The notes below the pieces were generated by a model. It had not been told where the DNA came from. It was given only the letters and a program-made list of their open reading frames with translations, and did not search any database. A DNA stretch of 64,000 nt from Desulfovibrio sp. MES5 (GTDB taxonomy: Bacteria; Desulfobacterota; Desulfovibrionia; Desulfovibrionales; Desulfovibrionaceae), in contig NZ_MJUZ01000022.1 in NCBI RefSeq assembly GCF_002237645.1, positions 1 through 64,000 on the forward strand, in the 5' to 3' direction. The position numbers and the translations under genes are program-made. Every line of letters starts with the position of its first letter. The first letter of the stretch is position 1. Positions 38,450 through 46,949 of the stretch are shown here, piece by piece.

Positions 38450-39202
38450 CTAGTCGCCTATGTTACGCGCCTGGGGAGAAAAAAATACGTACGGGTTGCC
38501 GTTGGGATCCAGCTTGGGCTTGTCGGCCTCGCTGACATGAGACCTTTCATACAACAACGCGGCGTCGCCAATCTTTCGGATTGCGTCAGGCTTTTCCTGA
38601 ACGCCGCCACTGCTCAGCAAGGGATTTCCGGCCTTGTCCTTGCCGCTGCTGGACACAAACCATGTTTGAAGAATCTGCAGTACGCCGGGGAACTGGTCAT
38701 CAAGACCCTTGAGACTGTGGATTTTTTCAAAAGGCGAACCAACGGCGGCAAGCACAATCTTGCTGTTCACGCTGCCGTGTTCGTTGAAATTCAGCACGCC
38801 CAGAGGGCGCGCCTTGATCACGGCGCCGCGGGGAACAGCACTTCCAAGCACAATTGCGCTCAGGGGGTTGCCGTTGCCGCCGAATTCTTTGGCCAGCATC
38901 GTACGGGGAATAAAGCCATAGTTTCCAGGATAGGGCAGATACTGCAGATACTTGGGATTGCCCTGCTGCTGCTCAAGAGCCATAAGGCCGCTCTTCTGAT
39001 CCACGCTGTATTGCCCGGTGGTTCCTGCCGGCATTTCCACAATCACATTTACGGTTCCGTCCAAATTGTGGGTAGGGTACTCGGTAATAAAATTCTTTTC
39101 ACCCTTAAGTACCAACTGCTGCGTCTGCACGCCTGTTCCACCCAGAGCGATTACTGGAAAAACCATGATGCTCAGGAACATAAGAAAAATATATTTCTTC
39201 AT
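38450..39202 (-). CDS. Exported family I inorganic pyrophosphatase-fold protein lacking catalytic aspartates
   Basis: The ATG at 39202 has AGGAG nine bases upstream and opens a signal peptide (KYIFLMFLSIMVFPVIALGG). The 250-residue protein aligns with E. coli pyrophosphatase through VNVIVEMPAG, LPYPGNYGFIPRT, GNPLSAIVLG and VIKARPLGVL. The active-site positions are changed: D65, D67 and D70 become N110, N112 and S115; D97 becomes E141; D102 becomes N146; K29 and E31 become Gln and Ser. The E20, Tyr51/Tyr55 and K104 equivalents remain. It is therefore probably a binding or structural protein in the periplasm rather than a normal pyrophosphatase. It ends the minus-strand block. Confidence 0.8.
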   Translation of the reverse strand: MKKYIFLMFLSIMVFPVIALGGTGVQTQQLVLKGEKNFITEYPTHNLDGTVNVIVEMPAGTTGQYSVDQKSGLMALEQQQGNPKYLQYLPYPGNYGFIPRTMLAKEFGGNGNPLSAIVLGSAVPRGAVIKARPLGVLNFNEHGSVNSKIVLAAVGSPFEKIHSLKGLDDQFPGVLQILQTWFVSSSGKDKAGNPLLSSGGVQEKPDAIRKIGDAALLYERSHVSEADKPKLDPNGNPYVFFSPQARNIGD

Positions 39203-39326
39203 GTAGTTGCTCTCCTGAAGATGCGCTGTTGTGGCGCGCCCCTGCTGCAAAGCCGTCAGAGGGCAGCGCACGCCCGATTAAAAACGGACGGTGTGACATC
39301 AAACCCAGGTTGATGCCCCCTGACTT

Positions 39327-40166
39327 CTACGATGGGTCATCATTGTAAGCCGCTTTTTCAGGCTTTTGCGTGGCCTTTTTTTCCACAGGGGCATCAGGCT
39401 TGGGCGTACTTTGCTGCAGTTCTCCTTCATGTACATCATCCAGAGAAAGGTGCTTGTAGGGAGGGGTAGTGAACTTGGGAAAACTGCCGCCAGGCGTCAG
39501 CAATATATGAGCGTTTTTCTTGCTTCCCTCATCCTCGTACTTCATTTCGGGGCTTTGCCGCAGCGCCTTGCTCACATAATCAGGTGCATAACCAAGCAGA
39601 TATACCGCAGACGGGCACCAGGGTTGCCCCCCCGGATCCGTCACGCCCTGAATGAGAATAAAGGCGTTGAGAAGCTGCTCTGGCGTACGGTCAATGTTGC
39701 GCTTCGAATAGCGACCAGACTTGTTGTTTACCAGCCAGCAGTGGTTTTTATTGTCATTGATGACTTCGCCGCTAATTCTCCCGGGCCCGCCGGCGGTTCC
39801 CGAAACATGCCCGTAGTTTTCGGTGGTTCCGGGCTTGCGCTTGGACTTGTCTTCAGGTCTGAAAAACCCCTGGGGGTAGGTGCGTCCGAATGGGTGGGGC
39901 GCTTCCTCGATAAATGCGACGCTGCCTTCAGACGTGACCACATAGTTGTAAATGGGACGCTTGGGATCGAGAACTGCCGGAAAATCCTTGGTTCCGACCT
40001 GCAGATATGGATTCAGCATAACGTTGCCTTTTTTATCGGCCTCGTAATGCTTTATATATGACGGACGATTGGCGACGCCATACAGGGCATCAAGATTACT
40101 GTCTGCCTGAGCCATCACAGGCATCAAGAAAACCGTTCCAATGATACTCAAAAAAAACTTTTTCAT
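39327..40166 (-). CDS. Exported protein of unknown function
   Basis: A clear signal peptide (MKKFFLSIIGTVFLMPVMAQA) is followed by a soluble 258-residue protein. No family was recognised. Visible landmarks are NHCWLVNNKSGRYSKRNIDR followed by TPEQLLNAF, a pair of cysteines (in HCW and WCPSAVY), PGGSFPKFTTPPY and a Pro/Lys-rich tail. It lies 21 bases after the exported CYTH-like gene and 124 before the pyrophosphatase-fold gene, so it probably acts with them. Confidence 0.7.
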   Translation of the reverse strand: MKKFFLSIIGTVFLMPVMAQADSNLDALYGVANRPSYIKHYEADKKGNVMLNPYLQVGTKDFPAVLDPKRPIYNYVVTSEGSVAFIEEAPHPFGRTYPQGFFRPEDKSKRKPGTTENYGHVSGTAGGPGRISGEVINDNKNHCWLVNNKSGRYSKRNIDRTPEQLLNAFILIQGVTDPGGQPWCPSAVYLLGYAPDYVSKALRQSPEMKYEDEGSKKNAHILLTPGGSFPKFTTPPYKHLSLDDVHEGELQQSTPKPDAPVEKKATQKPEKAAYNDDPS

Positions 40167-40187
40167 AGCTGTGCTCCCAGATGGATA

Positions 40188-41120
40188 TTACAAAGGCTGG
40201 TTAAGCAACATGCGAACCTTGGAGCCGTTCCAACGCCAAGCATTTTGTACGCCCAGGGAGTCTCCAAGCTTTTTGTAAAGCGCCAGCGTGAGCTTTTCAC
40301 CAGCCTTGTGGGCCACCGCCTGTTGGGAAAAGTCGCCATCATAGCCAAACGAAAAGTCATACACAAAAGGAGCGCCGCCTTCCGTACGCGACCATGCCTC
40401 CACAGAAACAGCCAGGGGTTGTTCCAGTCCGTCCAGTTTGATGAAGCCAGGGCGGCATCGCACGCCAAAAGCGGGGATGGCCTGGAGCTTGGTATCAGCA
40501 GGAAGGCCCAGCTTGAGCAGTTCCGGCACGTATGCGCCAAACTCCGCCAGGTTCATCTCTCCGAGCTCCGCACGACCCAGATTAAAATTGACGCCCTTTT
40601 CAACGTAGCCTGAAAGCTGACCGTCCTTGCCGATGCACACGTTGTCCTCGGCGGAAGCCTTGCCCGCAACGCCCTTGGTTTCCAGCTTGGCCCCAAGTAC
40701 CTTGGTAAAGGTGCCATTTATGCTTTTAACGGCGATGCGCATGGGGCTGACAGGATAGCCATTCTTAAAGTTTGTCGTAACGCGGACCAGGTAACCCTTC
40801 TTCCACAGGTCCAACGAGGGCGTATCAAAAAATGTTTTTACGGTTGGGCTGAGTTCAAAGGGCTTTTTTTCCCTTTCTGTCATGGTTATGCCCATTTCTG
40901 CGGCAACACTTTTGGCTTTCGCCCAAATATCTTTAAAAGCCGCACTCATGTCAGGGTTTGTTTTGGCAGGATCAATCAGAATCTTGTATTCTCTGCCAGT
41001 GATTTCTTTGGTCTGCCCTTTCCAAACAGACTGGTTTTGCTGGTAAAGGTCGGCAGCTGCCGTTGGGATTCCGCTGGCCAGCCCGTATACCAGAATCAAG
41101 GCCACAAAAATTTTGCGCAT
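40188..41120 (-). CDS. Exported CYTH-like protein (minus-strand block)
   Basis: A perfect AGGAGG site precedes the ATG at 41120. A signal peptide (RKIFVALILVYGLASGIP, cut near TAAA) leads a 310-residue protein. It has a CYTH/triphosphate-tunnel core: GREYKILID near the N-terminus (where ExExK is expected; the first Glu is Gly), then KTFFDTPSLDLWKKGYLVRV and MRIAVKS. It is a diverged paralogue of the exported protein encoded at 44217-45137. CYTH proteins bind triphosphates with Mg2+ or Mn2+. An extracellular triphosphate or polyphosphate substrate is inferred. Confidence 0.7.
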   Translation of the reverse strand: MRKIFVALILVYGLASGIPTAAADLYQQNQSVWKGQTKEITGREYKILIDPAKTNPDMSAAFKDIWAKAKSVAAEMGITMTEREKKPFELSPTVKTFFDTPSLDLWKKGYLVRVTTNFKNGYPVSPMRIAVKSINGTFTKVLGAKLETKGVAGKASAEDNVCIGKDGQLSGYVEKGVNFNLGRAELGEMNLAEFGAYVPELLKLGLPADTKLQAIPAFGVRCRPGFIKLDGLEQPLAVSVEAWSRTEGGAPFVYDFSFGYDGDFSQQAVAHKAGEKLTLALYKKLGDSLGVQNAWRWNGSKVRMLLNQPL

Positions 41121-41189
41121 GAAAACCTCCTGACGGTTTGGTCGCAACGCGGAACAGTGCGACTCACATATTGTACAACATTACCATTA

Positions 41190-42752
41190 TCACCAAAGTT
41201 TGCTGTTAAATCCCATCAGCGGCATCACATACTGTGTCCACAATATCAGCATGATCAGGCAGGCGCCCATTTGAATAATGCCGAATTTAAATGATTCCCA
41301 GCTGCTGTATTGATTTGTCAGGTAGCTGATATTGGCGGGTTTTGAATTGAAATACAGGACATAGACCTGGTTTATAAGAAACGCCATTGGCAGGCAGAAT
41401 CCGATGACATCCCAATTGTAATTTTTTGCCACAGAAATAATAATTGGGAACAGCACAATCGTTCTGGCCGTTTTGCTCTCGCTGATAAGGGTCGTTAAGG
41501 CAAAGAGCGCTGCCAGTATGGCAAAGACGCTGACTTTGGGCATTGACGCCGCGTTCCAAGAATCAAGCGAATAATGCATCCACAGCCCTACGATGTCGGT
41601 CTTGTCCACCAGCCCGCCCAGCACATAGGCTCCCCAGCTGAACATAAGCATGTGCCACGGTATGTCGGCGTCATTCCACTTGATAACGCCTATGGCGGGC
41701 AGCTTGCAGACAGAGGGCATAAGTACTGTTATGGCGCCCATAAGCGCCACAACCTCGGCGCGAATACCGTGATACCGGTCTGTGGCCCAAAGAACGAGAA
41801 CACACAGAAAAACAATGCCCGCGCGCAGTTCCTTGGCCGTAAGCGGCCCCAGCTTTGACAGCTCCTGCTGCAAGCGTTCGTGCCCGCCTTCAAGTTTTGG
41901 CGAGGCGTCTTCCTTGCGGATGGGAAAAATCCAGCGAGTGCCAGAGTACCAGGAAAAGGCGCATTGAATGATGGCCAGGGGCAGCAAGGCCATAAGCCAG
42001 TCGCTGTAATAAACCTTGTAGCCGGCGTTTTCCAAAAGCTGGGCTGCCAGCAAATTTGCCGCAGACCCCGTGATAAAAGCCGATGCAGAAACATTGTTGG
42101 CCAAAAGATTCTGCAAGACCATGTTCTTGCCGACGTTGTTGCGGCTTTCGCTTCCTGTTGAGCCATACATGGCAGATATAACCATGAACAAAGGCAGCAA
42201 AAGGGCGGTTTTTGCCGAGGTAGCGCTGACAAAAGCGCCAAGAAGAATATTTATTGCGATGAAGCATGCCAGAATATAGGTAACGTTTTTTCCCATGGCC
42301 AAGACAAGATAAAGGCATATCCTTTTGGCCAGGCCCGTAACCATGAGTGCGCTTGCCATGATAAAGCTGGCGATGTTCAGCACCATTACGGGTTCGCCAA
42401 GAATGGCGAAGGTCGGGCGCATATTCATGATGCCCGTCATTATTGTTGCAACAATAATAAGAAATGAAGTAAGATAATTAGGAATAGCCTCAGTAAGCCA
42501 CAGTATCAGCGATGAGGCGAATATTCCAAGAGCCGCATAACAGTGCTCTGCAGGAACTTTTGATTGTGATTCAAAAACCTCGATTGGGCCGCACCATTGC
42601 AAATAAAAATATAAAAATAAAAAAATACCCAGCGGCAAACCAATAAACTTGACTCTGTCCATCCAAACGCTGCCCTTGATATCTGGCAGCTTTTCAAGGG
42701 AATAATTGCTGACATCCAGTGGATCAAAAGGTTGGGTTTTTGCCTGGGACAT
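41190..42752 (-). CDS. DASS/SLC13-family anion transporter
   Basis: The 520-residue protein has about twelve membrane spans and the features of sodium/dicarboxylate-sulfate (DASS) carriers: LILWLTEAIPNYLTSFLII, the first hairpin with VSASAFITGSAANLLAAQLL, and the second hairpin ALTTLISESKTARTIVLFPI. Substrates in this family are dicarboxylates, tricarboxylates, sulfate or phosphate-like anions. The gene stands between cytoplasmic and exported CYTH-like genes in one co-directional block, so an anion made or bound by those proteins is the likely cargo. Confidence 0.88.
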   Translation of the reverse strand: MSQAKTQPFDPLDVSNYSLEKLPDIKGSVWMDRVKFIGLPLGIFLFLYFYLQWCGPIEVFESQSKVPAEHCYAALGIFASSLILWLTEAIPNYLTSFLIIVATIMTGIMNMRPTFAILGEPVMVLNIASFIMASALMVTGLAKRICLYLVLAMGKNVTYILACFIAINILLGAFVSATSAKTALLLPLFMVISAMYGSTGSESRNNVGKNMVLQNLLANNVSASAFITGSAANLLAAQLLENAGYKVYYSDWLMALLPLAIIQCAFSWYSGTRWIFPIRKEDASPKLEGGHERLQQELSKLGPLTAKELRAGIVFLCVLVLWATDRYHGIRAEVVALMGAITVLMPSVCKLPAIGVIKWNDADIPWHMLMFSWGAYVLGGLVDKTDIVGLWMHYSLDSWNAASMPKVSVFAILAALFALTTLISESKTARTIVLFPIIISVAKNYNWDVIGFCLPMAFLINQVYVLYFNSKPANISYLTNQYSSWESFKFGIIQMGACLIMLILWTQYVMPLMGFNSKLW

Positions 42753-42856
42753 GGTGTCTCCTTATGGGCGCTTTCCAAAAAGTGTTTTCTCTTTTCAGAA
42801 AGCGCCCGACGCTCAATCAAATGGGTATAGTTTGGCAAGCGTTCTGCTTATGAGCT

Positions 42857-43495
42857 CTACTCCATCCCAACCACACGGCGAGCGGCCTTGAGATAATTGG
42901 TGTTCGGCATGCTGGATATCCCAAGCGCTTCAACAGCCTTTTTCATCCCTTCGTAGTTTTCACTTTCGCAGCAGGCGGATTCGACCAGTGCGCCATTAAA
43001 CCACACCTGAGCGTATTCGCAGATGATGCCTTCAACTGTGAACCCGTAGCGCATTTTTTCAACCTGAACAGGAACCATTTCGGGGTGACGACGCGCCATT
43101 TCAATAAATTCATCGATAGAATAGCTGTCTTTGTCCAGAGACATCTCTACCTTGAGGTGACCGATGATAGTGGCAAGGTCTTCCTTCGGAACCGGAAACT
43201 GAAACTTCCCGCGAGGCTGAAAGATTTCGTACCCTTCGGGGGTTTCGCCAACCTTGGTCTTGATATCAAGCAGGCCGTCACGAACCTTGACATTGGCCTC
43301 AGTTGTGCGCGCGGACAAAAAATACGTTTCAACAGGCATCTTGCGGGCCTTGTGCAGCACGGCGCCGCAATTCCACATACTGGCCTTTACCTTTTCAATA
43401 ACATCCGTCCCGAACACCCGAAATTCGGCACGGGGAATGATCTTTGCGGCTTCTTCTGCAGTTGTGGACACATTTTTGGCAAATACGTCGGCCAT
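42857..43495 (-). CDS. Cytoplasmic CYTH-like protein of unknown function
   Basis: The 212-residue protein has no signal peptide. RAEFRVFG near the N-terminus stands where CYTH proteins have ExExK. ETYFLSARTTEANVKVRDGL followed by LDIKTKVG, and VEKMRYGFTVEGIICEYAQV followed by FNGALVESACCES, follow the alternating strand pattern of the triphosphate tunnel fold. Key charged residues are only partly kept. It begins 18 bases after the canonical CYTH gene and probably shares its message. Confidence 0.6.
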   Translation of the reverse strand: MADVFAKNVSTTAEEAAKIIPRAEFRVFGTDVIEKVKASMWNCGAVLHKARKMPVETYFLSARTTEANVKVRDGLLDIKTKVGETPEGYEIFQPRGKFQFPVPKEDLATIIGHLKVEMSLDKDSYSIDEFIEMARRHPEMVPVQVEKMRYGFTVEGIICEYAQVWFNGALVESACCESENYEGMKKAVEALGISSMPNTNYLKAARRVVGME

Positions 43496-43513
43496 GAGAT
43501 GATCTCCTAGGGG

Positions 43514-43978
43514 TTACCAGCGGGTAAATGGGGTTTTGATGAGGTTGGAATTGAAGTAACGGGGGTCGCCAGTTACCTCCGCACCTATCCATGCGGGCTT
43601 GTCGAACTTTTGATCTTCGCTGGTCAGTTCAATCTCGGCTACAATAAGACCCTGGTTTTCGCCGAAAAATTCATCGATTTCCCAGGTAAACTCGCCCTGT
43701 TTGATCTTGTAACGCTTCTTTTCGATAAGAGGCTTTTCTGCAAGGTTGTCCAAAAGGGCGTTGCAGTCGTCAAACGGAATTTCATACTCGTATTCCGCCC
43801 GTGTAGCTCCAACGGTAATGCCCTTTATAGTCAAAAAGGCCTTTTCCCCTACCGTGCGAACGCGCACAGTGCGTTCCTTGGCGCTGTTGAGATACCCCTG
43901 CCGGTACATGGTTCCTTCAGCCAGCATGCGCCACGCATCGCCATTTATAAGGAACTTGCGTTCAATTTCTTTTCCCAT
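43514..43978 (-). CDS. CYTH-domain protein (triphosphate tunnel metalloenzyme)
   Basis: This compact 154-residue CYTH protein has the signature EIERKFLI (residues 4-11, ExExK), YRQGYLNSAKERTVRVRTVG, AFLTIKG, EYEYEIP, IEKKRYKI and WEIDEFFGENQGLIVAEIEL. It belongs to the short bacterial triphosphatase/NeuTTM-like group, which hydrolyses tripolyphosphate or nucleoside triphosphates with a divalent metal. It is cytoplasmic and is the first gene of the minus-strand block. AAGGAGGATTAA lies just before the ATG. Confidence 0.9.
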   Translation of the reverse strand: MGKEIERKFLINGDAWRMLAEGTMYRQGYLNSAKERTVRVRTVGEKAFLTIKGITVGATRAEYEYEIPFDDCNALLDNLAEKPLIEKKRYKIKQGEFTWEIDEFFGENQGLIVAEIELTSEDQKFDKPAWIGAEVTGDPRYFNSNLIKTPFTRW

Positions 43979-44216
43979 TTAATCCTCCTTGATTGGCCAT
44001 GGACTTGCCATGTGCTCTTGCAGAAACATATCCAAGCGGGCTTTTTGTGCCAAATCAGAAGTTCCTTTGCTGACAATAAGACCTGCTTATATATTACCTG
44101 AAGATGCAAATAATTTTCTATTATGAACATCATTCTTCATTTTTATTGTACTTCGCATTTTCGTCATAGTAATAAAAATTCAGGATAGCTATTACAGACA
44201 CTTATTTGGAGGAGTT
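43979..44216. promoter_or_regulatory. Divergent promoter region of the envelope pyrophosphate locus
   Basis: This 238-base AT-rich spacer lies between the leftward CYTH block and the rightward exported CYTH and pyrophosphatase genes, so it must hold both promoters. No box could be assigned with confidence. Confidence 0.45.
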
Positions 44217-45137
44217 ATGCGTAAGACCATTTTTTTTATGCTGTTGACCCTGGGCATGCTGTCAGTCGGCCTCCAGGCATCGGCCCAATCCCGTTATGAG
44301 GCCAATGTCGCCGCCTGGAAACCTTTTGGGGCTGTTGACAGCTTTGAATACAAGGTCGCGTTGAAACCAGAGTTGTTCCAGTCTGGCAAGGCACTGGCGT
44401 CATTTGCGACAATATGGGAAGCGCTGCAAAACCAGGCCAGTCAGAAGGGCTTTGCGCTCAAAGCGGGCAAAGGCAAAATACGCGAACGAACCAAAAGTTA
44501 CTTTGATACAGCCGATCTGACATTGAAAAAGGCCGGATTCATTATCCGGGTCAACGAAACGTACAAGGATGGCCGCCCCAACGATGAAGTGCGCTTTAGC
44601 GTTAAAGTGTCTGGCAAAAGCCCGGATTTCATTCTTGGCGCGCCGCTGAAATCCGCTATCGGCAGAGGCAAGGTCAGCACGGAAGACAACCCGTACGAAG
44701 CCGACGGCAAGATAATGAGCAGGCTTGAAAAATCGCTGGACATAAAGATTGACAGCGCAGCGCTTGGCAACCTTCGTAGCCCCACCCTGCAGCAGTTTTC
44801 ACGCATTGCGCCCATCCTGGAAAAAAGCGGTCTTTCTCCCTCGACGCAGCTGAAGCCGGTGGTGGCGTACAGTTATTCCGCGAAAATGGGCACTGTTAAT
44901 CTTGGCGGAGTTGATGCCGAGGTATCCCTGGAAGCGTGGACAAATGGCTGGAACGGGGAAACCCTGGTTCTGGAGTTGTCCTTGGGCGTCGAAGATCAGG
45001 ACTACTATGCAATTCCCAAAGTCGTGGCCGCTGGAGACGCTTTCTTTCAAGATGTCATGATCAAGGGGCTTTCAGACTTTCGACCAAAAGATGAAAAATT
45101 CAGCGGTTCCAAGCTGCTCTTGCTGCGCGGCCTTTAA
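44217..45137 (+). CDS. Exported CYTH-like protein (plus-strand block)
   Basis: A signal peptide (RKTIFFMLLTLGMLSVGLQA, cut near SAQS) opens a 306-residue protein. The CYTH-like core shows DSFEYKVALK (ExExK position with the first Glu replaced by Ser), KSYFDTADLTLKKAGFIIRV and EVRFSVKVSG. It also has AEVSLEAWTNGW, mirroring AVSVEAWSR in its paralogue encoded at 40188-41120. TTGGAGGAG stands just before the ATG. It is followed by the exported family II pyrophosphatase, which suggests that the two act in sequence on a triphosphate and its pyrophosphate product. Confidence 0.72.
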   Translation: MRKTIFFMLLTLGMLSVGLQASAQSRYEANVAAWKPFGAVDSFEYKVALKPELFQSGKALASFATIWEALQNQASQKGFALKAGKGKIRERTKSYFDTADLTLKKAGFIIRVNETYKDGRPNDEVRFSVKVSGKSPDFILGAPLKSAIGRGKVSTEDNPYEADGKIMSRLEKSLDIKIDSAALGNLRSPTLQQFSRIAPILEKSGLSPSTQLKPVVAYSYSAKMGTVNLGGVDAEVSLEAWTNGWNGETLVLELSLGVEDQDYYAIPKVVAAGDAFFQDVMIKGLSDFRPKDEKFSGSKLLLLRGL

Positions 45138-45259
45138 CCTTTAAGGAGGCAACAAGTCGTCACTGATGGGATGCGGTGTGGCTCAAAATTTCCACAGCGC
45201 AATTCGCCCTCAAAGTGCCTTGTCACCCATTTGCCCTCTAACCACACGAAGGTGCGTGT

Positions 45260-46291
45260 ATGCTTAACATTGCGGCAACATTAATCAAGAAAAGCTGCTG
45301 CGCTCTGATTGCAGCCATGTTGGCGGCAACCTTGTCAGCCGGGTACACGCTGGCAGCCCAATCGCCCGATCCCATCCTTGTATTCGGGCACAAAAACCCT
45401 GATACCGACAGCATTGTCGGCGCCATTGCGACGGCTCACCTGCTCAATGCCAGAGGAAAAACCGCAAAAGCCATGGCGCAAGGACAGGCAAACCCCGAAA
45501 CGCAGTTTGTGCTCAACAAATTCAACCTGCAAATGCCCGCCATACTTGGGCCTGTGGCTGGAAAAGAAGTCGCGCTTGTAGATTTTAACGATGCCGCCCA
45601 AGGGCCGGACGACCTCAAGGACGCCACGCTGGTGTTTATGGTAGACCATCACAAGCTCGGCGGCCTGAAAACATCTGCGCCGCTGGAGGCATGGCTGCTG
45701 CCGCTCGGGAGCAGCAATACGGCGTTATACGAGATGATGAAGTTCTATAATGTCGCGATTCCCAAAAACCTTGCCGGCGGCATGCTGTGCGCCATTCTTT
45801 CCGACACTCTTATGTACCAGTCCGTCACAACCACCGAGCGCGACAAGGCCGCAGGCGCAGCACTTGCAAAAATTGCCCAGGTAAAGGACCAAAAGGCTCT
45901 TGCTTACGACCTTTTCAAGGCAAAATCGGCTGTTGAAGGCGTATCCGCGCGTGATCTTGTATTGCGCGACTGCAAAAAGTTTGAAATGAGCGGTATGGGC
46001 GTTGGGGTTGGACAGATCGAGGTACTTTCCCTGAACATGCTGGACGGAAAAAAAGAAGGCCTCCTGGAAGCAATGCGCCAGATCAAGCAGGAGAGCAAAC
46101 TTCACAGCATCTTTCTTATGCTCACAGACATCAGCAAACAGGGAACGGAGATGCTGGCTATCTCCGATGATCCTTCATTGCCCGCGACCGCCTTTAAAGC
46201 AACATTTAAGGATTCGTCAGCATGGTTGCCCGGCGTAATGAGCCGCAAAAAGCAGGTTATCCCCGTATTGGAAAACATCCTGAAAAAATAG
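45260..46291 (+). CDS. ppaC: Exported family II (Mn/Co-dependent) inorganic pyrophosphatase
   Basis: This DHH-family enzyme hydrolyses pyrophosphate to phosphate. The family II motifs are present: GHKNPDTDS (H44, D48, D50), VDFND (D108, usually followed by His; here Phe), VDHH (D129, H130, H131), ILSDTLMYQS (D182) and SRKKQVIP near the end. The unusual feature is an N-terminal signal peptide (KKSCCALIAAMLAATLSAGY, then TLAAQ), since family II enzymes are normally cytoplasmic. The rest of the 343 residues match the family length. AAGGTG precedes the ATG, and a terminator follows at 46478. Confidence 0.9.
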   Translation: MLNIAATLIKKSCCALIAAMLAATLSAGYTLAAQSPDPILVFGHKNPDTDSIVGAIATAHLLNARGKTAKAMAQGQANPETQFVLNKFNLQMPAILGPVAGKEVALVDFNDAAQGPDDLKDATLVFMVDHHKLGGLKTSAPLEAWLLPLGSSNTALYEMMKFYNVAIPKNLAGGMLCAILSDTLMYQSVTTTERDKAAGAALAKIAQVKDQKALAYDLFKAKSAVEGVSARDLVLRDCKKFEMSGMGVGVGQIEVLSLNMLDGKKEGLLEAMRQIKQESKLHSIFLMLTDISKQGTEMLAISDDPSLPATAFKATFKDSSAWLPGVMSRKKQVIPVLENILKK

Positions 46292-46477
46292 TGTAAAAAT
46301 GCATTCCAGATCGCGCGCTGCCAGCCCCGGCATAGACTCGCGACTGCCTGTTGCAAGACAAAACGTTTTGGACACACCGCTGCCCCTCACAACATGACAT
46401 GCTCAACCTCACGGCAACGGCGACCCACGGCCAGCTTCTGCGGCGTAACCCCAAAGAAGCTGGCCGAACAATTTTTT

Positions 46478-46514
46478 ACAACTCGCTGCACACGGTAAAG
46501 CGAGTTGTTTTAAA
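46478..46514 (+). terminator. Rho-independent terminator after the pyrophosphatase gene
   Basis: A perfect 10-bp stem (ACAACTCGCT with AGCGAGTTGT) is followed by a short T-run (TTTTAAAC) on the plus strand, 187 bases past the pyrophosphatase stop. Confidence 0.75.
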
Positions 46515-46949
46515 CAAAACAGCGTAATGCAGAATACAGGGCAAGCCCCAAAGCCCTGACTGTCATGCTGACAGTTTACCCGCCCTCCTCTGGTCGTGAA
46601 GCCGAGGGACGCGAAACATATTGCCGCGCCACATCCCAGTGGGGCGGCATTCTTGCGTGAAAAAATTGGCGCGTTCGCGTCAGGCACGTTTTTCCTCGCA
46701 GGATAGCAACGCGATCGTTACGCCCCGCGCTGCCCTGCCCCTTCCCGCTCGTGCCGCCGCAAACGGCTGCTCAGCCCCACGCCGGAGCGCCATAACCTGC
46801 CGTAGTCCAGCGGTGACCATGCCCGCGTTATCCCTCAAGGCACAAATTTTGCTTACAAAGCTGCGCAAGACCCGAGTGGTCAATTTTGCCGCCCGTCGTT
46901 TCCGTAGTGCCCCGGCAGAACAGGAAACGTCAGCATAAGGAGAAAGCCT
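46515..46949. other. Spacer without a supported gene
   Basis: Open frames exist on both strands, but they are arginine- and alanine-rich frames typical of GC-rich non-coding DNA, with no ribosome binding site or family signature. The promoter of the 98-codon gene that follows should be here. Confidence 0.4.

Noticed and set aside
46621-46938. Open frame of 105 codons before the small hypothetical gene
   Set aside because: Arg/Ala/Ser-rich random-like product, no ribosome binding site, no recognisable domain.
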